From Alentia gelatinosa (lineage: Eukaryota > Annelida > Polychaeta > Phyllodocida > Polynoidae), in the NCBI GenBank assembly GCA_950022655.1, contig OX465579.1, positions 135,231,118 to 135,295,117 on the forward strand: DNA of 64,000 bases, in the 5' to 3' direction. The position numbers were made by a program, and so were the translations under genes. Every line of letters starts with the position of its first letter. Within the stretch, counting starts at the first letter, position 1. Below, in pieces: positions 26,301-41,300 of this stretch. Under the pieces are notes generated by a model, which worked only from the letters and a program-made list of their open reading frames with translations, did not search any database and was not told the origin of the DNA.

Positions 26301-29300
26301 AATAAAAACTTGCTCAAAAGTACATAAATTTTCAGATTCAAACATTAAAACTTGTATCCCACAATGTTTATTGATATATCTTGTTAGAAACGCATAAAAA
26401 TACCTTTAATTATGTATATTAATAATGTACAGTGAGTTCAAACCTCGATTTACGTTTTGTCGATCGAGCGATAATAACAGAAAGCTAGGGTGATCGAAAC
26501 TGGCTTAACCCTTTGCCCCTAGCGGCCGTGAAAGACACTAAACGTTCCGCTCCCGAGAATAATCGCGGTTCCGTTTTGCCTACGCGTTGGACACGCACGC
26601 CATCTTGTTTGTTTTGATTCTGATGCACACTGCGCCGCTCCGGTTTATCGCTCCGCAAAACCTGTTTCTGTAGGTTGCTCTAGCGGTGCAGTGTGATTCT
26701 GATGCCTACAGTGCGCATGCACGCGGTGGTCAGAATCTGTCCACCGATCAGGCTGTCCCTGCGGTCTAATTCCGCCGTGCCCCCTAGCGGATGACCGGGG
26801 AACCAGCGTACCATACTACAGGCTCCAAGTTCAAAGTGAGGCCGAGCTTCAACCAGATATTTAGTGTTCTTATAAGGATATAGGTATAAGGCATATGCCA
26901 ATATGCTTGGAGAGTGATAGGAACCACAGAGTCCTCTGGGGGAACATGGCTGCATTACAACTCAAAGATGGCTGCTACCCTCCCATACTATGAAATTAGG
27001 CCAAATATAAGTTTAACCTAAATAATGACACTTCCTAGAGTGTAAGCAACAGTCAGTGCCACTTATGGAGATGGTAAATGATACACCAATGCTCTCTGTT
27101 TATCAATATTGAGCAAACCTCTGTTGAAGTATGCCCATTTCATACAACCCCCTTCCCCACTTATAACAAATACTTGAATATCTCTGTAAATATAGAATCT
27201 ACATAGAAAATTCCACTTCCTAGCACCTACTGTCTTTAATTCTCTTTCAAATGAGGCATATTATATTATGATTCAACTAGTTTTACAGGTAGAAATATGT
27301 CCATAAAGGAGTTCTTAAAAATAGACCTGTGACTACAAAAGTCCCCCCTCCCAAACTGAATTCACTATTTCTAAAATAATCCATGCCAAAATACTAAATT
27401 CTAAAACTGTAAGGCATTGTACCACCATAAAACCTTGTGTCCAAAACAGAAATCATATTCCTATCTGTACTTAGTCAGCTATAAAAGGGAAAAATGTGGT
27501 CAGGTTGCCTAATGACTTTACAAGCATGTGTACTACAGTAGGCTATAGCCATAACCTAAAGAACAACCGTTCACCTGCTAATAATATAAGTCTATGGAGG
27601 TTAACACTGCAAAACTTCCACAAACAAAACACAAGTAAAAAAACGGTGTACATTCTACCATTTTGGCAACACCTACTTCTTTGTAAGGTCAGACTGAGAT
27701 TCTGTCAGCTGTTTCTTCAAGGCATCCCGTTCCTGAAAATGATTATCAACATAAAGAACCATTCTGAGAAAAAGATCACATTTGGAGAATGAAATACGTC
27801 CTCTCAATTACACGTATACAATAAAAGCGAACTAAATTTGAACAAATCTTTGTGAAGAAATGCAAAAAAATTTGAACATCAGAGTATCCGGCACTTGAGC
27901 AGAGATGCCACATATTCAGACAATTACATATACATATAGTGTAGATCGATTTAGCAGTTGAATTTGCTTCTACCACACTATTCCTCCATGATCTCGATGA
28001 TTTGATGATAGCGAGTGTACTACGGAATTAACCTGGAGGTGTTTACAGAGCCGACCATCCCAAAACCATCGATTATTGTATTTCTTACCCATGATCAATA
28101 ATGATAGTTTCTATTCTTAGAAATTCGATAATGGGTTTGGGAAATCCATAAAACATGGGTGTGATTTACAGACACTAATATACAATGGCTGGTGGTTTAC
28201 TGTAGCTCCATACATTTTCAATGGGGTCTTCGTGAACCATGAGTAAGAAAATAAATATACCACCTAAGGCAGCAGGTTTTAGATCAAATATACCGCCAGG
28301 AATAAATAACTGTTATGAATTACTATGTAGCTCCTTAAATTCCATATTAAACATCAATAGTTTGAGTGGAAATAATCTGAGTAAAGCTTCCCCTGATAAA
28401 AAGAAAAGATTTGAAGATATCTAAAGAAAGGAGAAGTTCAGTTGGCAAATGACTTCCTCACCTTTGTCATATGCTGGAGCCTCTGCTCAAAGTCTGAGAT
28501 CCTTCCAGTAAACTCATCAGTCACCGTGTTCAGATCTTCCAGTTCTGATTCTCTAGCCTCTTCACTCTGCTGTAGCTGACTGGAATGCATTGAAAACAAA
28601 AGCTATGTGTGCATTTCAAAATAGAAATATCGGCCTTTAAAGGCCAAATTAGCGGGTGGATACACTTAACCCTAACCCTATTAAAACTCAATACAGTTTC
28701 AGTCCAAAGGTCTGCCAGTGATTGATTATTATGATAACAAGGAAGCCTCCTGGTAGTTGGTGGGAAGTGGAGGTATGGGGGAGGGAGAAAGGGAGGTGTC
28801 AGATTACCATAGGAGAAACTTGCAGGAGTTTTGTGCATATCTTACAAGTCTTTGATTTCTGGATCTGTCAGGTGTTTGGGGAAATTCATAGAGTAGTTTG
28901 ACGTACATAATCAAAGACCTGAGAAGGTATAGGGAGACACCAGACCCTACCAAGGAGTTCTTAAAAATGGACCTGTGACTAAAAAGGTCCCCCCCCCCCC
29001 AACTGAAATGACCCTTTTTTCAAATCCATATCAAAAGACTAAATAATAAAACTATAAGATATACCATTGCCATTAAACCTGTCCAAAAAAGAAATCATAT
29101 TCCTATCTGTACTTGTTTATGGCACCTTCTGGTGTTGGCTATACTACAGGCTCCATGTTCAGAGTGAGGCTGAGCTTCAACCAGATACTTTTGTGTTCTA
29201 AAGCTACGTTTACACCATCACCCCGGCAGTCTCGGCAGCCATTGCAGCACAAACCGTATCCTGCAGTGGACGTTTTATGTCCACTACAAGTATCTGGTCG

Positions 29301-32300
29301 GTCAGATACCAACAGAGACTTGAACATTTTACATTTTACATATATTACAAAGATGTCAGTTGGGGTTGGGAAAAAAAGTGAAATACTCTTCATGGGGAAT
29401 CTGCTACCCCAAAGAGAGAGGAAACCGGAAAGCACGTCAGTATCTGCCATAGCATGGAGCTGAGCGGCTGTAGGAGAGGTTCAAGCCACTATTTTATTGG
29501 CATGGATGAAGCTGAATCAATATCATCTTTGTTATATACGAGGAAACAGAATTTCATATACAGAAAACTTACTTTTTGAGGATGGCCTTTGTTTCATGAA
29601 GGTCGATGTTCTCTCGGCTCAGTTCTACCAGCTTCTTCTCCCGGGCTTCTAAGACCTCCGCCATCTCTGCCAATTTCTGAATCAAACGTGGCTACCTAAT
29701 TAGCATAGTTATAAACGAATCACAGGCCCCATTCTCTTGTATCAGGTTTAGGAGTCTTTGTCAGCCCATTCGTCACTGAGAGGACTGAACATTCCCTATC
29801 CATTGTACATGTATATATATGCATGTACTCAAAAATATTTCTATTCAAGCCTAAAATGTATCGCAACCACATATGAAGCTCTTTCTATAATAAACTTCAC
29901 ACAAACTTTACCGTTACTACTTCTGATAATCGGAAAACTCAGAATATCTAGGATAGAAATGTTGGGCACCTAACCATCTGTGTTGTATTATATGATTTAC
30001 AATCACATTTCATACCAGATTGCAAATATAAGTCTGTTCACTCATTATTTTCATAAATTTAGGTACCTCGGATGATTATATATAAAACAACGTAAAAAGA
30101 AAATATAGATTAGAACTTGAAAGTCTGCATGAGATTGCAGGTGTGGTGTGACATCTAGAGGAAATGGAGAACTTTCACTCAACATTTAGGTCGCAGCATG
30201 TGACTTTGTGGTTGACTGAAAGTAAGAGAGTAACACGTATCTTTGTGATATTCGGCGACAGGCGCCGAGTACCGTGTCTACTTCACGCGGTGTCAAATCT
30301 TTATAGTGAGGCTTTCCTGACCTCCCGTACACTAAGTCACATTTTAATTTATTACTGGAATGAGTTTATCAGCATTATGTTCATGGGATCTGAGTCAGTT
30401 ATCTCTCATCATAAGTTTGCAAAGCAGCAGGTTTACTTTATAAAATACTCTTTTTGTTTGTTTACTTTAGAATCTAAGGAAACGTTGCGATATATGTGTG
30501 GTTACAATGTACATTGAACTATTTTGTTTTAATCCTCTCTGACTTAACAATATGAACATAAATTGGGTTAGCTTCACTGAAATGGAATCGCGAAGCAGCA
30601 GTCCCTTTCGTTATGGTGTCATGAGCTGTATGCTACACTATTAGAGCAACATGGAGAATATACACTGGAAAATATACAAACAAGCCGCAGGTTAGTTGGT
30701 GTATTTTGGTGGTCATGTTGTATCGGCTAATGCATGAGTGAACGTTTCTGTGTGGCTGAGATGAGCCACACAGAAACATATTGCTATCTATTCAGAGTAT
30801 CCCCGAATAGTTTTACTGACTTGTACTGTAATGGACTACTCCATTGATGCCTAATATTGTAACAGAAAAACATTCGAAAGATAATTTGATAAACTTAATC
30901 ATAGAAACATAAAATTGCTGTAGTAACAGTTTGTATCAATATCAGTGCTGATATTAATAGCGAAGCACACGATCGGATGTTGAATCTTCATATTCTAAGT
31001 AACGCCTCACCAGCGGTTACGTCATAAATGAGACCTTTAGAGCCTACTGGACTACTTCTCTAGATTCAGAGAGGAAAGGGTTATTACACGACTGGGCTCA
31101 TGAACACATAAGATGGTCATAACCCTCACATCACACCCTTCAGCGAATTGTAGTGGCCTTATGGGGTGGTCCCCTTAATGGGATGCCTGCTACCGGGTTC
31201 TACTTTAGTCGTACCAAGTAAAACACCCAAAGATCTGACAGTCCACCTGCCTGTAATTAATAATTCTAGGGGTCATCCTATTTGTAACGATTCGCCGATC
31301 CAGCATGGAAGTAGGTGGTGCTAGCTGTACCCTCTGAGGCATGGGGTGCCATCTTGCTGAAGCACCTACATAATACTAAGCCTATGGGGGGATCTGAGTC
31401 TTTACTTCTGATGGATTTAACGTATATGGATGTATAACGTAATTCTCAAGCCATTCCCATGACAATATCAGAATTCTCTTGCAGTTTCAGATCAAATAAT
31501 TGGAGTTAGCCCGCATAAAAGTCTGGATAAAGTAAACAACCCTTTTTGAACCATTACATACATACATACATAGATGGCACATTCAACACATGGTTTTATA
31601 GTTTTTAACCTTTCTCCCTGTTGACAGCAACCCAGGTAACAGGGTTGCTGTCACTTGCAAGATGGCAGACTGCCCAGTGTTCTGGGGTCTCCGAATGCCT
31701 CACATAAATAGATGTTGCCAACCGGATTAGTATATGGCCATTTACATTCATTCCCCTCTCCACAAATACATGTACATAAATATTCTGTTTACAACTAATA
31801 GACATCTACTTAACATGTTTGAGACAAGAAATCCTTTCTTAGAAGCAGTTCCCAACCTATTAGTTCCTTCACCAATCTCGATAATATATACAGAATAAAT
31901 ATTGCATTTGTGTATGGATAGCTGAATACGCAGTAATACACATGCAGACTACAGGGGAGCAGGTTTATTACATAATCAACACCAACATATACGCGCATCC
32001 AAATAAATATCTAGTGCTTATTGTATTTAATACAGTTTTCTCCAAGGGCAACACCCCCCCCCCCCACCCCACCGGGAAAGATATTAGAAGAAAAAAAACT
32101 TTAAAAAAAAGACACGCACTGTGTTCACAGATTCGTCACGACCCTCGGCATAATTGCGAAGGGGGGGGGGGGGGACTGATAATCTGTATTCAGAGTGTAT
32201 CGTCTCGTATATTATGCCTAAGGTTTACCCTATTAAAGACCATATATAGCGGTTGACTGTGACCCATAAGTTTGTACAAGCTGATTAAAAAAGCAATGTA

Positions 32301-35300
32301 GATAGTGTGCTGGGATTTTACACAGACAGATAGGCAGCCTACGACGGGTAATGGATTTAGCAAAGGGGCTCCATAGAGAGAATATCGAGGCAAGCCCTGG
32401 CACATTATCTAAATGAGATAATTTACTTACTGCATGGACAAAACAAAAATCACAAGTAATATGTAATTCCATTTAAATTGTTCCGAGAAATTCACTTGAT
32501 ATTTCCACCGATGTATCAAATCGGATCCTTGTATGGAGCACGTAGCTTTGCGCTTTAAACAATATACTTACTATGATATCATTAATTACAATCTAGTGAT
32601 ATGGCTTTCACATTTGATATGCCAAACACGTTTACAGTTCCATTGAAATTCCAGTTTAGGAATTCCATCTCATAACTGATGAAATGTTCATAATATTGTA
32701 AACGCACATTGCATTCGTTCATTTTAGCAACTTAAGCGACATTAGGTGGGTTAGTAATACTAGTTGTCAAGCTAGATTAGGCTCTTGTATCTGGTTAACG
32801 GACTAGATAAAAAAGTTCACGCGGCCTGTGATAATAAATATATTGCATGATCGCAGCAGGTGCCTCATAGGATTAATGAAACTGCAAAATACTTGTATTG
32901 TAATAATTAGGTTCATAAGGAGGGTGCATTTAAAAAATGTAGAAAAAAAAGTAAATAGGGCAATGCAAGACCCTTGGTGTAGAAAAAAGAGAAACAACAC
33001 AGGTTTAAAGCTTGTCGGAGCTTCTTGTTTTTCATCCCCATGACCCTTCTGAGCATTTCTAGTATTTGAAGTATAACCTTTTCATGCAAACACCTACCAA
33101 CCGTCAGTGTATATAAGTACTAGTCTTAGCCAACAACTGTTTCATATATTATATATTTTCCCATCGTTCCTTAGTTAACTTCCGTAAGAGTTATTAGTCT
33201 TACCTGGATGGGATCACATGAGCTGTTATTGTCTTCAGTCTTCGGGTACACAAAGTATATCAAAGTGTGTTAGAGTTTTCTAGACATAAGGTTTGATGTT
33301 TATATGATATTCCCACAAAAAAGTTACATATGTATTCTTCCATTCAACTAACTGATGTGAAATCAAGAACGGGTAGGAAAGTGCAATTTTAGATTACATA
33401 AAACGTTTTGTAACTTTCATATCAACCCTGACAACAGTTCACTTCACTTTTGAGTAAGATTCAATGTTTTTTTCAGAGATAAGTATTAACATATTTCTGG
33501 TTTTAAAATTTTGACTTTGACATACACATATAATTAAGAGGGGAAGCTAGCAAAGGTCAAATACTTGTATGGACATCTTAGCTTCAGGCAACACCATCAA
33601 TTAGATCTTCATAAACGAAACAAAATTTACATGAATCATAACACAAAAAAATACGAAAGATTTGGGTAACTTCTCCCTTCTCTCCTGACTATTCCTAATA
33701 TTTATTGGCAATATTACTGAATGAGATACACGGCAACTTTTGAAGCGATAAACTTAATGACTTGGATTTGCAATCGGAAAACCACGACGCTGATAATCTA
33801 ATGGGGGTAGGCTAACTATTTATACTCAATAACTGGTGGATTTGTTTTAGCGGTCTTTAAGAATGAGGCGGTGTTGTATTACACACGCATAGCGAGGGTC
33901 GTTCTCTGTCCAACGTGCTACACTAATATACCTATAGGGATTAAAAGGGCAACGACTGAAATAGCATATACCCGTTCACAAAACAATAATTCCGGAGATA
34001 ACTAAAATCGAGGCTTTTGTTCTTAAGCTACGTGGAACCTGAGGGGAAAGTTCGTTATTCCGGAAGTGTGCTATCATACTATGATTATCTATGAATAAAG
34101 CTGAAAATAAATGATGACCACTCTTTAGAAGTAGTGAAAATGCATTTCCAAGAATTGAAAACGAACCATATATATTCTAAAGCTCCACATATTCAAAATC
34201 CTAGGTATCTATACCCAGAAGTGTCGCTTTGTAAAGGGGTATCTGCCGTTCCCGTATGTTGACGTTTAGCCCATTTAATATAGATGTGCTGGACACTCTA
34301 GCGTATAGCAGCGTAGCGAGTACAGGACAAAGTGACTGCTGAGTCGTTTAAGGATGCTCGTACACAAATCTATCACTTATTACATTCATTACATGCCTGC
34401 ATTACGGGAGACACCCGTGCCAGGCATATACTGCAGCTAGATAGTGCCATGTTCCGATTCATGTCACACAGTCTTGTGCGTTATGCACACCGCAGACGCT
34501 ACGATTTCATTTTGACGATTTCCTTCTGATCACGTGAATGTAATATATGAAGTAGCTTTTGGGGTCATTGTTGAAGTTGTAGGTAATTAAAGGTGTTTGA
34601 TATATTAAGATGGTATTATTGGTAACCTTCAATCAAATCGCTCTATTTTACAGTAGGTCATTTGACTTTAAAATGCGCAGTGGCAAAAACCTAGAAAAAT
34701 ATTAGACGAGTTCGCTAAAACGGTAAACACTATCATGTGGCATTCCGTAATGAATTGTGGATAACTGTAGTCAGTTTCCTAAAATTCACCCGAAAGGAAA
34801 TCGTCGCGATGAAATCGTAGTCTGTATTAGCCTTAGAATTACAAGGCATGGCAGTCTACGTTTCTGTTCTTAACTGATTGAAACTTCTTTTACAGAACAA
34901 TTTCCATTGTCCCTAATTCTGTTCTGTTCTATACCATCTTTTACAGTATTCACAATGAATATTGTCCCAAGTCATTTCCATGGGAGATTTCACAATAGGC
35001 ATATAGTAAGACTGAGTCTACACTCCCCACCTCCAGCCTTAATTCTAAACAACAACTAATGGGCAGGTTGACAGAGCTGCGGACACCACCAACTATCAGA
35101 ACACCAGGGGAAAGCAAATGGGGACCTGCTCCAGGGAACTTAGCAACTTTTCCCTCTAACCCTGCACAATAGCTCCAATTAGAAGTACATCAGAGAAATA
35201 TCTAAAATGAAATAGTCTATATTCAAACATTTAGGGATTTACTTGTTTAATTTTTCATCTCTGTCAAAAAGCGTGAACGTTAATGCAATTATTTCATTAG

Positions 35301-38300
35301 TTTCTCTGAAACAGGTTTACTAGTAGGCATCGTCGACAGAAGAATTTATGAAATTAAAATCAGAAAAAAATATTTCTCTAATAATAGTTCTTCAGTAAAA
35401 GGACAACTGTAGTGGTTTCATAATTCAATGCATCTATATATTGAACCCTAATTCCTTGTCTTAATTTATCTAACTAGCTTCTATGAAATCTATTATAGAT
35501 ATTTATATTCTCCCCTTTCAAAGTTACACAGTAAATACGATATTCTTACCACAGCTGCAATCGATCTTTACAACTAATCTATTAACGATGATACGTTAGT
35601 GACTGGCGAGATATCAGAGAAAATGTTATACAATCTAATTTTGCAGAAATCCATATACTTTATATGATTCATAGAAAGTCTATACAAGTTTAGATTTCTT
35701 AAGAACCTGAATTTAAGAAAGGCATATTTTTTAATGTCTGGTTATGTTGATTTGCTATATTCCAGTGCTCATTTAGATAACGACTTTCATGGTTACATGC
35801 ACATTATATCTAAGACACCTTTCTGAAGTGTGACAGTTTTGCAGCATGTGCACGGAACTAGTGATTCTACAGCACGCAGGGTAAATAGGGGGAGCATGTC
35901 AGTGTATTCTGGAAATGGTTTTTGATGAGACTTTTATCAATACACCATTACCGAAATGCTAGTGCTAATGGAAAGTTCGGGACCCACCCTGTCGGCAAAG
36001 TTTTTACTTCACTCCTTTCTAGTGTTACATGTTATGATTTAAGCATTCGTGAAATGTGACTGTTGGCTTGTAATGTGAGTGTAGATTATTGAGAAACGTT
36101 TAAATATTGTTCATCTATAAGCACGTTGATAGAATTAATTGAAATAATTGGCAAATGTTAATCTCTTTTTAATTGATATTTAGTGTTTGGCACGCTGGGG
36201 CTTGTAAAATCATAAGTTCTATGTTATAATCAATGGAAAAAATCAAAGTAAAATAGCGATGTATATAACAGATCAGCAAGGTCAACAGAATGTCTCAGTG
36301 AAGTCAATTCAAAGTCAACCAAGAGACAAAGAAAAACAGAAGGCAGAACAAGCAAAGACAACCCTTGAGGTGGTGATCAACGAATCAATGTTTGGTAGCA
36401 ATGCGAACCTCTTGCAGGTCTGATGGTGGAGCCTTAACCCACTTCAGCCCGTCTAGTATTGGTCTAGCTTCGAGTGAACTCTCGCTCGGCTCTACGTTCT
36501 CCACAATAGTATGCAGGCTTTGGCCAATGTTAGGTTGGTGTGACGCTGAAGTACTGGCCTCCTCAGAGCTCCATTTGTCCTGTGTGGGACAAGCACAGCC
36601 AAAAGTGTCAGACTAGGACTCCTTCACACCCTAAACTTTACCCTCACAAAACGTCCCAGTGATTGGAGAGCACTGAATGCTACTGCCACAGGCTACTTGA
36701 TATATGATTATTTTTTGTTAATCTCTTCCTATTAATCAGAGACGGCGAACGTCTGAACTCTCTTACTGACAGTAATAAGTTATCATAGGTTTGCCACATT
36801 AAGAAAAAAAAATAGTATCCCTAATTTTCCTAATAACAATAAGCTTGAAGCGCTTAAAAAAGAAAGTAAATATTAAATAAAAGGAAAAGAAAGGAAAAAG
36901 GAAGCAATTATAGAAAACAAGCCTTTTTATATTGTGATTCAGTTTAACATAAATGTGTGCCATTTCAGATATACCGGAATTACCAAATATAAGGATGTGT
37001 TTATGGTGGTGCTGCGATTTCAGTAGTCTAGCTCCCATAGACTTCCATACAAACTCGGTATTAAGGGAATTAAGCATACAATACATATCCTGACACACAC
37101 ACAAAATCTATCGAAAAATTTAGATGTCTTAAAAGCAAGAAAATTCGTGCACACATCCTTAGATACAAATATTGAATCTGTATTTAAAAAAAAAAGAATT
37201 CCTTAGATAAAGGGTCGTATACGGCCCTTTGTATACTGTGCGCCCCGCCTGACCGCTTGTTTCAGCACAGTGGTGTGACAAGCCACTACATAACAGGGAC
37301 CACAAATGGGACAAACTACTGCATAACCTGCTCAATTTACTACAATTATCACATAAAAGCATTACAGGGAAATAAAGTAGAAATGGATTTGAAAATACTT
37401 CCTGATATCTTAATGAGATAAAAACTTAATCAAATTTTAAATATTTGCAAGATTTGTTAGCGATAGGACCATACAGCCTAATGTTAAATACAAAGAGACG
37501 TTTTCGGTTATATGAGATTATTAAACAAATTGCTTAATTTCTCATAATACTAAGGATTAGCCACATAAGTTTTTCCCTAACTGGTGGCAACCCTGATCAC
37601 TAATCAATAATGGTAACGTCTTGTTAACTGACTAATGAATAACGTTAACTCACCTAACTGTAAATGTACATTATACATGCACCTGAGTATCAATATGATA
37701 GATGTCGTGCAGCCTAGTCTTGATAACTGCAGCCTTTCATGGCATCATTTTATAAGAATATATCATATATATAATAGATAGTGTCATGTCTATCAAGTTT
37801 TATAGCCTGTGGCAGTGCTGATACTCCCGGTTTCGTACACCGAAGAACTTATCTATATTCTCCCTCGATACTTGCCTTTTGTTTATAACACACATCGTGA
37901 TTATAGATATTAGGTTAGCATACAGCTAGACGTATGAGTTACTCCTATGATGAAGAGGTCATGACAGGAGCTTCTTTTCGAAGCAGATTTTGCAGATTGA
38001 TACTTCCCCTAGGCCATCTTGTTTTGAAAATATTCTCTGATTAAGGCCAATAAATTTGATATATTGGCCTATATGTATTCACATAAAAAGGTACCCGTTG
38101 GAACAAAGTAAACTAGTTTTCAAACATGTATATCTTGTAACAGAATTTGAAAGAACGAACATAATTTCAAATTTTTCAACGCTTGCTAGCTAATGTGTAG
38201 ATACATACTGTTGTCATATGTTTTATCCCAAAAGGCAACTTGAATCATCAATTGATCATGTAATGGGTAATTCAAAGTCAGATAAGTTGGACCTATAGAT

Positions 38301-41300
38301 ATAGCATAAGTGAGTAACAAATACAGACCCTGGTTGTACCACAATCTGAAGCTGCATGACCATAGGTGACACATAACTAACCTGACTATGACTTATTCAG
38401 AATTATGAGCTTAGAAACTGGCATATGGTATTATGACATTTTTCGGAGTGATGCTCTGTGTTTCAATCATCTGATCATTGAAAGGAACACTTTCGACATT
38501 ACGGTTGAAGAACTCGCTGCCAATTGGCAGATTTGATAGAAATAGTGTGTTGCGTGTTAGGTCACTGTTAAACACAAGTGATGAACTAATGAATCAATAC
38601 TTTCTCTAACTGATTCAGTAACCCAAGGGATTATTCTGACCTGGCCGCGATAACATATTTGGGTCATTCTAAGCAAACAAATTGGTAGGCTCTTTGACAG
38701 GGCAATTCCCTGGGAGTATTTGCTTGCCCGGCATAAATTTGAGAAGCCATGGGCAACGAGGACAACCATGCATGTCGCACCCTGAAGGACCAGTAGTAAC
38801 ATATGGCAGAAAAACATGCAAACACAAATCACAAATGGACGGAAGAGCATCATTGCTGGGAGCATTCAATAAAACCTCTCACGAGCATAATTAGTTTGTT
38901 ATAACTACCGAATTAACATTATTTACTGCTACAGAAAGAAAAGAAAAGATCTTGGAAAATTGATGTCACGTGACTTACCTTTAATAAAGTTTGAGTTTCT
39001 AGTGGGTTATTTGATCCTTTTTCTTCGGCGTCTCCTATAAGGGCAACAACAAGACGATTAAATTTACATGTACTGTGGTAAGATATGTTAATACACAGAG
39101 AGAGACATTTAGCTGGAAACTATGTTGCTGTACAACTCTAGGTGTCTGACAATCATTATATAATGAGCGAAAATAGCATGCGAATCTCATAAATGGCAAG
39201 TGTAAAATCACCGTTGTGTATACAGTAAACTTTTGTTAATCATGAGACATGGAATGAAAATTCCTCAAAATGAAATGCAAATAAAAATATTCACCTTTTT
39301 CGTTTAAACCTTCCTTCACATGTTCCATTCGGTTGTCGTCTCGCCTCGTTTCATGGCCTGCCTCAGGATCACGGTGCGCCCCACCCTCAGGACTAAGTAG
39401 ATCATCGCCATTCTTACTCCAGGTACTCTGAGCACTGGACGAGCTGTCGGAGCGCTTATGGCCAGGAGGGCTGCCCCGGCGCATGGTTCGACTTAAGGCA
39501 TGTCGCAGGGGAGACAGATCGAAGGGCCTCTCCTGGCGATACTCCCCATTAGGAGTTGGTGTGGAGATGATTTCAATATCTGAAGAAGTTGTTGTGTCGA
39601 TTTCGTCCCCAGATGTATGTCCACTGTTCATACCTGACTCAATACGCACCATTTCAGATGACTTATCTGATGTTGATGATGAGTGCGAATCTGTATCCTT
39701 CACACTCTCTGTCATTGCTTCTTCCAGCATTGTCTTTACATAGCTGCTCGACACAAGCGATCCAGTCTTTTTGTCCTCCTCTGAGCTTCTACCCTGCTCA
39801 GTTTCACCAGAGCCTGACCTGGCTTTTAAATCCGGTGAGTCGGAGACTGTTTGGCTTTCCTCTTTCTGATCCTCTGCCTGTGACTCTTCCTGTTCCTTCG
39901 CCTGTCCTTGTTCTTCCTCCTGTGGCGTGTGAAAGTCATCTCCAGTCAGAGTACGACTACTCTCTGAGAGCTGATCATCACCCACTGGCTCCGTTGTGTC
40001 TGAACTGTCAAATGAGACCTCTGATGTCAGAGCTTCTCCACCATCCTGAATGTCACCCAAAATAACAGACTGAGACTCAATGGAGGCTTCTTCTTTATGT
40101 TCAAGTTCACTGTCGGCTGCTTTCTCAGATACACCCGTATCAGCAGCTTCAGCCATGGGTGTTGGTTGTTCCCCCACACCCTCCACATCCTTGCCCTTTA
40201 CTTCATCATTTTTCCACAGTTCTGATGTTTCTATAACCTCCACAGACTGACTACTCTCCTCCATCTTTGAAAGCTCAGTGCCTTCACTGGACTCTGCTGG
40301 AAGTGATTGTGCAACCTGTGTTTGATTGCTACTGTCTGTCACGTCTTGGTTGTCTACTGGTTCAGATACATCTTCCACCTCTCTTGGCTCAACTGATGCC
40401 ACTGAAGGTTCCTTGTCATCAATGATATCATCAATATCAAGCTCTTCTTCTTCTTCCCAACCACTACCTTCCACTGACTGCACCATTTCAGTGTCAGGTT
40501 CCAATGCAGAAGACCATTCCTTTTTCTGCTCATCACAAACTTTAGTCTCCACTGGAGCAGGGACAGACCCAACCGATAGTCTGTCCTGAACGTCTATGCT
40601 TGCACTGTTTTCTGGTTTTAATGTCTGGTCTGTTTCCTGATCTTGGCATGTGACTTTCTGTTCAGTCTCTAATAGCTTGTCCACCTGTGCATCAATTGCC
40701 TGTTCCTCCTCTATTGCTTTTTCTTGTTCAGTTTTTTTTAGGTTATCTTCTGTCTTTTTCTTTGATAGTTTGCTTCCTAAACGAAGAGGTCCTCCTTTTT
40801 TCGAATCTTCTGGTTTTGTAGGCAAATCACTTGACAAGGTGATAGGTTTGTTGCCATGTTCGATGTTTTCTAACTTTGCCTCAACCTGCTTCACTTCTTT
40901 GTCAACTAACTCTTGCGGTATTGCAAGATGGGAACCTAGTGATTCAGGTGCAACCTTATCGTCATTTCCTTGCTCAGAAATGGAGCAGACATTTGTCTGT
41001 GTTTTTCCTGACACAGGGGATCTTCTGTCTGTGTTTTCTCTTGTGCTACTGCCCTCTTTGAATTGATTCTTGGTAGTGGTAGACTCCACCCTTTTCGATC
41101 GCACTGTAAAGGCACTTGTAGCTGAGGCCTTTAGCTCAGATCGTTCAGAAGTGTTGGATGGAGAGGTTTTACTTCCTTTTGATGGTGCCGGGGTCCTGGC
41201 TGTGGGTTTGGAGACAGACTTCGAATTTGATGGTGCTGAGGTGAAGCCAGTGAGGGAATCCGACCCGAGATATGATGCCCAAAAGTCCCCGCTCTTTGAA

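Larger units (their letters stand above)
29677..33203. other. TMF1 intron, mostly unique
   Basis: 3.5 kb of AT-rich sequence. Apart from the two short perfect hairpins at 30744 and 31623 and a decayed repeat near 31270-31360 that resembles 25695-25770 reversed, I see no structure. Confidence 0.45.

Noticed and set aside
28680..28690. Internal telomere-like CCTAACCCTA
   Set aside because: Fewer than two full units; not a telomeric array.
30744..30777. MicroRNA precursor
   Set aside because: A 14-bp stem is too short; no longer flanking pairing.
38557..38895. Open frames on both strands near 38.7 kb
   Set aside because: Overlapping frames on both strands, no splice-site support, inside a TMF1 intron; perhaps an old repeat fragment.
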